Assembly: GCA_041920215.1 (NCBI GenBank)
Contig: JAYRSJ010000033.1
Coordinates: forward strand, 1 to 36,630
Source: JAYRSJ01 sp041920215
GTDB taxonomy: Bacteria > Pseudomonadota > Gammaproteobacteria > Burkholderiales > Burkholderiaceae_C
Length of the DNA stretch: 36,630 nucleotides
Direction: 5' to 3'
Position numbers and translations under genes: made by a program. Position 1 is the first letter of the stretch. Each line of letters starts with the position of its first letter. Below, piece after piece: positions 32,327 to 36,630 of this stretch. Below the pieces are notes generated by a model, which did not search any database, was not told the DNA's origin, and saw nothing but the letters and a program-made list of their open reading frames with translations.

Positions 32327-33442
32327 ATGAGTCAACCTGTTCAATTGCCCCGCTGGATCGATGTCGGCGTGCTGCCGCTGTGGAATCTGGCGATTGCGCT
32401 GGCGGTGGCCGGCCTGGTCGTGCTGCTGATCGGCCAGAGCCCGATGCAGGCACTGACGGTGCTGCTCAACGGCTCACTGGGCAGCCTGCGCGGCCTGGGC
32501 TACACGCTCTACTACACCACCACCTTCGTCTTCACCGGCCTGGCTGTCGCGGTGGCCTTCCATGGCGGCCTCTTCAATATCGGTGGAGAAGGGCAGGCCA
32601 CCTTCGCCGGTCTGGGCGTGACGCTGCTGGCGCTGGCCCTGGGTGCCAGCTTGCCGCCGCTGCTGCTGCTGCCGATGCTGGTGCTCAGCGCCGCGCTGTT
32701 CGGCATGCTGTGGGCGCTGGTGCCGGCCTGGCTGCAGGCCTGGCGCGGCAGCCACATCGTCATCACCACCATCATGTTCAACTTCCTGGCCAGCAGCCTG
32801 AACGTCTATCTGCTGGTCAATGTGATGCGTCCGACGGGTTCGATGGCGGTAGAGAGCGCCAGCTTCGCCGATGCCGCCCGCATGCCGGCGCTGCACGAAC
32901 TGGCGGCCGGCCTCGGTCTGGAGCTGCCCTCGTCGCCGCTGAATCTGAGCCTGGCCCTGGCCCTGCTGGCCTGCTTCTTCGTGCACTGGTTCCTGTGGCG
33001 CAGCCGGGCCGGCTATGCGCTGCGCGCGGTGGGCTCGGCGCCCAAGGCCGCGCACTATGCCGGCATCAGGCCGCGCCTGCAGGTGCTGGTCGCGATGGGC
33101 CTCTCGGGCGCGCTGGCCGGCATGGTGGCGGTCAACGAGATTTCCGGTGTGCAGGGCAAGCTGACGCTTGACTTTGTCGCCGGTGCTGGTTTCACCGGCA
33201 TCGCGGTCAGCCTGATGGGGCGCAACCATCCGCTGGGCATCGTGCTGGCGGCGCTGCTGTTCGGCGTGCTCTACCAGGGCGGTGTCGAGGTGGCCTTCGA
33301 GCTGCCCGGCTTTAGCCGCGAGATGGTGGTGACGGTGCAGGGGCTGATCGTGCTGTTTGCCGGCGCCATGGCCATGGTCAGCGCACCGCTGTTCGGCCGG
33401 CTCTATGCCGCCACCCGGCGCAAGGAGGTCTCGCATGGATGA
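32327..33442 (+). CDS. Nucleoside ABC transporter permease (first)
   Basis: The product is 371 aa of the BPD_transp_2 family, with about nine to ten membrane segments. The family motifs F-N-I-G-G-E-G-Q (about 83-90), a G-S-H-I-V-I-T-T-I-M-F-N-F segment, and A-V-G-S-A-P-K-A-A-H-Y-A-G-I near residue 235 (the cytoplasmic coupling region) are present. It forms the transmembrane channel with the permease encoded next, which overlaps it by 8 bases. It starts 13 bp after the ATPase. Confidence 0.94.
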   Translation: MSQPVQLPRWIDVGVLPLWNLAIALAVAGLVVLLIGQSPMQALTVLLNGSLGSLRGLGYTLYYTTTFVFTGLAVAVAFHGGLFNIGGEGQATFAGLGVTLLALALGASLPPLLLLPMLVLSAALFGMLWALVPAWLQAWRGSHIVITTIMFNFLASSLNVYLLVNVMRPTGSMAVESASFADAARMPALHELAAGLGLELPSSPLNLSLALALLACFFVHWFLWRSRAGYALRAVGSAPKAAHYAGIRPRLQVLVAMGLSGALAGMVAVNEISGVQGKLTLDFVAGAGFTGIAVSLMGRNHPLGIVLAALLFGVLYQGGVEVAFELPGFSREMVVTVQGLIVLFAGAMAMVSAPLFGRLYAATRRKEVSHG

Positions 33443-34406
33443 GTTGCTGATCGGCTCGGTGCTGGCCTCGACGCTGCGCGTCACCACGCCGCTGCTGCTG
33501 TGCGCGCTGGCCGGCCTGCTGTCCGAGCGCTCCGGCGTCATCGATATCGGCCTGGAAGGCAAGATGCTGTTTGCCGCCTTTGCCGCCGCCGCCGCGGCCA
33601 CCGTCACCCAATCCACCGGCCTGGGTCTGCTGGCCGGCATTGGTGTGGCGCTGGCGCTCTCGGCCCTGCACGGCTTTGCCTGCGTCACCCACAGGGGCGA
33701 CCAGGTGGTGACCGGCGTGGCCCTGAATATGGTGGCGGCGGGTCTCACCGTGGTGCTGGGCATCGCCTGGTTCGCCCAGGGCGGGCAGACGCCACCTGTA
33801 TCAGCCGATGTGCGGCTGACCGGTCTGAGCCCGGCCTACGCCGAGGCCGGCGGCGGCTGGCTGGCCTCCGTGCTGGGCCATGGTCTGCTGAGCCACAACC
33901 TGCTGGTCTATCTGGCCTTCTTCCTGGTGCTGGCCGTGTGGTTCTTCCTGGAACGCACCAAGCCGGGCCTGCGCCTGCGCGCGGTTGGCGAGAACCCGGC
34001 CATGGTCGATGCGGCTGGCGTCTCGGTGCCCGGCCTGCGCTATGCGGCCCTGATGATGAACGGCGTGCTTTGCGGCCTGGCCGGCGCCTATCTGACCCTG
34101 GCGCAGAACGCGGCCTTCTCGCCCAATATGACCGCCGGGCGCGGCTTCATCGCGCTGGCCGCAATGATCTTCGGCAAGTGGAAGCCGGTGCCCACGCTGT
34201 TCGCCTGCCTGCTGTTCGGCTTTCTGGACGCGGTGGCGATACGCCTGCAGGGCGTGGCCCTGCCCGCGGCCCTGGGCGGCGGCGAGGTGCCGGTGCAGCT
34301 GATACAGGCCTTGCCCTATGTGCTGACGGTGGTGCTGCTGGCGGGCTTCATCGGCCAGGCCCTGGCCCCCAAGGCCCTGGGCCGCCCCTATGTGAAGGAG
34401 CGCTGA
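33435..34406 (+). CDS. Nucleoside ABC transporter permease (second)
   Basis: The product is 323 aa. The start at 33435 follows AGGAGG by 5-6 bases and lies within the end of the previous permease gene. It has about eight membrane segments and the permease motifs S-G-V-I-D-I-G-L-E-G-K-M and A-V-G-E-N-P-A-M-V-D-A-A-G-V-S-V. The latter is the coupling segment that meets the ATPase. The two permeases differ, so the transporter is a heterodimer as in Bacillus NupBC-type systems. Confidence 0.94.
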   Translation: MDELLIGSVLASTLRVTTPLLLCALAGLLSERSGVIDIGLEGKMLFAAFAAAAAATVTQSTGLGLLAGIGVALALSALHGFACVTHRGDQVVTGVALNMVAAGLTVVLGIAWFAQGGQTPPVSADVRLTGLSPAYAEAGGGWLASVLGHGLLSHNLLVYLAFFLVLAVWFFLERTKPGLRLRAVGENPAMVDAAGVSVPGLRYAALMMNGVLCGLAGAYLTLAQNAAFSPNMTAGRGFIALAAMIFGKWKPVPTLFACLLFGFLDAVAIRLQGVALPAALGGGEVPVQLIQALPYVLTVVLLAGFIGQALAPKALGRPYVKER

Positions 34407-34407
34407 G

Positions 34408-34842
34408 ATGGAGCTGAGTTCCGAGTTGCAGCAGGCGCTGCTGACGGCCTCGCTGGCGGCGCGCGCGCGCTCGCATTCGCCCTACTCGCGCTATGCGGTG
34501 GGCGCGGCCATCCTTGATGAGCAGGGCCGCATTCATGTCGGTGCCAATATCGAGAATGCCGCCTATCCCCAGGGCTGGTGCGCCGAGGCCACCGCGCTGG
34601 GCGCGATGGTGATGGCCGGCGGCCGCCGTGCACGGGCGGTGCTGGTCAGCGGCCCCGGGCCCGACCTCCTCACCCCCTGCGGGGGCTGCCGGCAGAAGCT
34701 GCGCGAGTTCGGCGCCCCCGATCTGCTCATCATCGCCGCCGACCCCGGCGGCATCCGTCAGCAGTGGACGCTCGAGCAACTGCTGCCCTTCAGTTTCGGT
34801 CCCGAGCATCTGAAGCTCGAGAGCCTGGGAGAACAACAATGA
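34408..34842 (+). CDS. cdd: Cytidine deaminase
   Basis: The product is a 144-aa homotetramer-type cytidine deaminase converting cytidine and deoxycytidine to uridine and deoxyuridine. The zinc site is complete: C58-A-E60 in W-C-A-E-A-T-A-L and P-C-G-G-C (Cys91, Cys94), with Glu60 as proton shuttle. N-I-E-N-A-A-Y-P (47-54) binds the sugar. It lies 1 bp after the second permease and overlaps the phosphorylase start (ATGA), so import and deamination are coupled in one operon. Confidence 0.95.
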   Translation: MELSSELQQALLTASLAARARSHSPYSRYAVGAAILDEQGRIHVGANIENAAYPQGWCAEATALGAMVMAGGRRARAVLVSGPGPDLLTPCGGCRQKLREFGAPDLLIIAADPGGIRQQWTLEQLLPFSFGPEHLKLESLGEQQ

Positions 34843-35684
34843 TCGACAAGACAAGCCTGGAACCCAAGATTGCCGCTACCGTGGCCCTGCTGCAGCAGCG
34901 CTTCGGCGCCGCTCCCGAGGTGGCCGTGGTGCTGGGTTCGGGCTGGGCCGGCGCGGTGGCGCGGGTGGAAGACGCGCAGTCCCTGTCCTATGCGGAACTG
35001 GCGGCCTTTCCGCAGCCCAAGGTCGAGGGCCATGTCAACGAGATCGTGGTCGGCCGCATCGGCGCGCAGCGGGTCGTGATGCTACGCGGCCGTGCCCATA
35101 CCTACGAGAGCGGTGACTGCACCGGCATGGCCGGCGCCCTGTTCAGCCTGCGACGCTGGGGCGTCAAGGCCTTGCTGCAGACCAATGCCTCGGGTTCGCT
35201 GCGCCAGCAGATGCCGCCCGGCAGCCTGATGCTGATCAGCGACCACATCAATGCGCCGCAGCGCTCGCCGCTGGTGGGCCTGCAGGGCAGCGAACGCTTC
35301 GTCGACATGAGCCAGGCCTACGACCTGGAGCTGCGCCAGCAGGCCAAGAAGATTGCCCAGGCCGGCAATCTGATGCTGGGCGAGGGCGTCTATGTCTGGG
35401 CGCTGGGTCCGCAGTTCGAGACCCCGGCCGAGATCCGCATGTTTGCCGCCTGGGGGGCCGACGCCGTGGGCATGAGCACCGTGCCCGAGACGATTCTGGC
35501 CCGCCATGCCGGCCTGCGGGTGATGGGCCTGGCGCTGATGACCAATATGGCTGCCGGACTTTCCGCCGAGGCACTGACCCATGCGCTGACCCTGCAGCAG
35601 GCCCAGGTCTCGGGCGAACGTGCGGCCGACTTCCTGGCCGCGGTCGTCGCCGGTCTGGCCGAACTGCCCTCGCTGAAGGCCTGA
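34839..35684 (+). CDS. Purine nucleoside phosphorylase (trimeric PNP class)
   Basis: The product is 281 aa from the ATG overlapping the cdd stop. It has the PNP/MTAP family order: phosphate loop V-V-L-G-S-G-W, F-P-Q-P-K-V-E-G-H with the phosphate-site His, R-G-R-A-H-T-Y-E, the T-N-A-S-G-S-L sheet motif, and G-P-Q-F-E-T-P-A-E-I-R-M-F with A-V-G-M-S-T-V-P-E-T (base and ribose site). The size, near 280 aa, fits the trimeric low-molecular-mass class specific for (deoxy)guanosine and inosine. It releases the base and (deoxy)ribose-1-phosphate. Confidence 0.94.
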   Translation: MIDKTSLEPKIAATVALLQQRFGAAPEVAVVLGSGWAGAVARVEDAQSLSYAELAAFPQPKVEGHVNEIVVGRIGAQRVVMLRGRAHTYESGDCTGMAGALFSLRRWGVKALLQTNASGSLRQQMPPGSLMLISDHINAPQRSPLVGLQGSERFVDMSQAYDLELRQQAKKIAQAGNLMLGEGVYVWALGPQFETPAEIRMFAAWGADAVGMSTVPETILARHAGLRVMGLALMTNMAAGLSAEALTHALTLQQAQVSGERAADFLAAVVAGLAELPSLKA

Positions 35685-35685
35685 G

Positions 35686-36453
35686 ATGGAGATGGACCTG
35701 AAAGAGGCGGCCCGTCTGGCCCTGGCCTGTCTAGATCTCACCAGCCTCAATGAGGGCGACTGCGAGGCCGACATCACCGCGCTGTGCGAGCGCGCCCAGA
35801 CCGCCCACGGCCCGGTGGCGGCTGTCTGCGTCTGGCCACGTTTCGTCGCGCAGGCGCGCCGTCTGCTGCCGGCGACGGTGCGCGTCGCGGCCGTGGCCGA
35901 TTTTCCCGATGGCGCGCTCGATACCGCGCGGGCGCTGGCCGATGTGGCCCTGATCGCGCAGGCCGGGGGCGACGAGGTCGACGTGGTGTTGCCCTACCAG
36001 GCGCTGATGGCCGGCCGCCGTGCCGAGGTGGCCGAGTTCCTGGCCGAGGTGCGTCACGCCAGCCGGCCGCTGACCCTCAAGGTCATCATCGAGAGCGGCG
36101 TGCTGCAGCGGCCCGAGCTGATCCAGGACGCGACCCGCATCGCGCTGATGGCCGGTGCCGATTTCGTCAAGACCAGCACCGGCAAGACGCCGGTGTCTGC
36201 CACGCCCGAGGCGGCCGCGCTGATACTGGCCGAAATCGCCGCCAGCGGGTTGGCGCATGCCGGTTTCAAGGCCTCCGGCGGCCTGCGCACGGTGCAGGAC
36301 GCAAGGCGCTATCTTTGCCTCGCGGCCGAGCGGCTGGGCGCGGGTGCGCTGAACCCGCAGCGCCTGCGCTTTGGTGCCAGCGGTCTGCTCAGCGACATCC
36401 TGGCGACACTGGACGACCGCAGCCCGGCGCCCGCGGCCAACGGCACTTATTGA
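35686..36453 (+). CDS. deoC: Deoxyribose-phosphate aldolase
   Basis: The product is a 255-aa TIM-barrel aldolase splitting deoxyribose-5-phosphate into acetaldehyde and glyceraldehyde-3-phosphate. The Schiff-base lysine is Lys162 in D-F-V-K-T-S-T-G-K-T. The second catalytic lysine is Lys195 in G-F-K-A-S-G-G, and the acid/base Asp lies in D-E-V-D-V-V-L. The start lies 1 bp after the phosphorylase stop. It completes use of the sugar released by the phosphorylases, provided that a phosphopentomutase (DeoB) is encoded elsewhere; none is seen here. Confidence 0.95.
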   Translation: MEMDLKEAARLALACLDLTSLNEGDCEADITALCERAQTAHGPVAAVCVWPRFVAQARRLLPATVRVAAVADFPDGALDTARALADVALIAQAGGDEVDVVLPYQALMAGRRAEVAEFLAEVRHASRPLTLKVIIESGVLQRPELIQDATRIALMAGADFVKTSTGKTPVSATPEAAALILAEIAASGLAHAGFKASGGLRTVQDARRYLCLAAERLGAGALNPQRLRFGASGLLSDILATLDDRSPAPAANGTY

Positions 36454-36470
36454 TCTTGGAAGGAGAGCCC

Positions 36471-36630
36471 ATGCTGGCTCAGGAAATCATTCGCGCCAAG
36501 CGCGACGGCGGCGCGCTGTCCGAGGCGCAGATCCAGGACTTCGTGCGTGGTTTGGTCGACGGCAGCTGGAGTGAGGGCCAGGTGGCGGCTCTGGGCATGG
36601 CCGTCTTTCTGCGCGGCATGGGCCGCGAGG
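36471..36630 (+). CDS. deoA: Thymidine phosphorylase, N-terminal part (runs off the window)
   Basis: The start at 36471 has AAGGAG ending about 5 bases upstream. The 53 codons seen read M-L-A-Q-E-I-I-R-A-K-R-D-G, L-S-E-A-Q-I-Q-D-F-V-R-G and A-L-G-M-A-V-F-L-R-G-M. This is the conserved helical N-terminal domain of thymidine/pyrimidine nucleoside phosphorylases. The deoC-deoA order is standard. The full enzyme converts thymidine to thymine and deoxyribose-1-phosphate. Confidence 0.93.
   Translation, partial: MLAQEIIRAKRDGGALSEAQIQDFVRGLVDGSWSEGQVAALGMAVFLRGMGRE

Overview
The window is about 36.6 kb of GC-rich DNA from a betaproteobacterium, most likely a Burkholderiales member near Roseateles/Pelomonas/Paucibacter. 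The placement rests on overall gene content: a PEP-CTERM/exosortase-type PrsK-PrsR-PrsT cassette, divergent lptFG and pepA-holC, a FimV-like protein, and the codon and GC bias. It is an inference, because there is no rRNA or marker-gene comparison.

Positions 1-5133 are the right end of a prophage. It contains the 3' part of a tail tip/fibre gene, a tiny lipoprotein, and a lysis cassette: putative holin, signal-anchor GH24 endolysin, a YfiM-like membrane protein, and the Rz spanin with Rz1 nested in another frame. A few small accessory genes follow, two of them on the minus strand. The prophage ends in a 3' fragment of tRNA-Pro(UGG), taken as the right attachment site. An intact tRNA-Arg(UCU) follows 37 bp later. 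The integrase and the intact tRNA-Pro must lie to the left of the window.

Positions 5170-18960 are ordinary chromosome. They hold a YfcG-like glutathione transferase, an unknown 246-aa protein, a phosphotransferase-like kinase, a Crp/Fnr regulator and a FimV-like pilus/polar protein. A tight minus-strand run follows (lptF-lptG-cbiX-cysB-aminotransferase), diverging from pepA-holC. A Liv-type amino-acid binding protein with a strong terminator closes this part.

Positions 19040-29407 form an exopolysaccharide/surface block. A sugar-phosphate transferase starts polysaccharide synthesis. It is followed by the PrsK sensor kinase, the PrsR sigma-54 activator and the PrsT TPR lipoprotein, joined by ATGA overlaps. 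Next come a GNAT acyltransferase fused to a PilZ (c-di-GMP) domain and an overlapping secreted trypsin-like protease. No exosortase or PEP-CTERM substrate is visible here.

Positions 29408-36630 form a nucleoside uptake and salvage operon: a BMP-family binding protein, a double ATPase, two permeases, cytidine deaminase, purine nucleoside phosphorylase, deoxyribose-phosphate aldolase and the start of thymidine phosphorylase. A LacI/PurR-like palindrome lies upstream. The operon would import nucleosides and convert them to free bases and central carbon intermediates.
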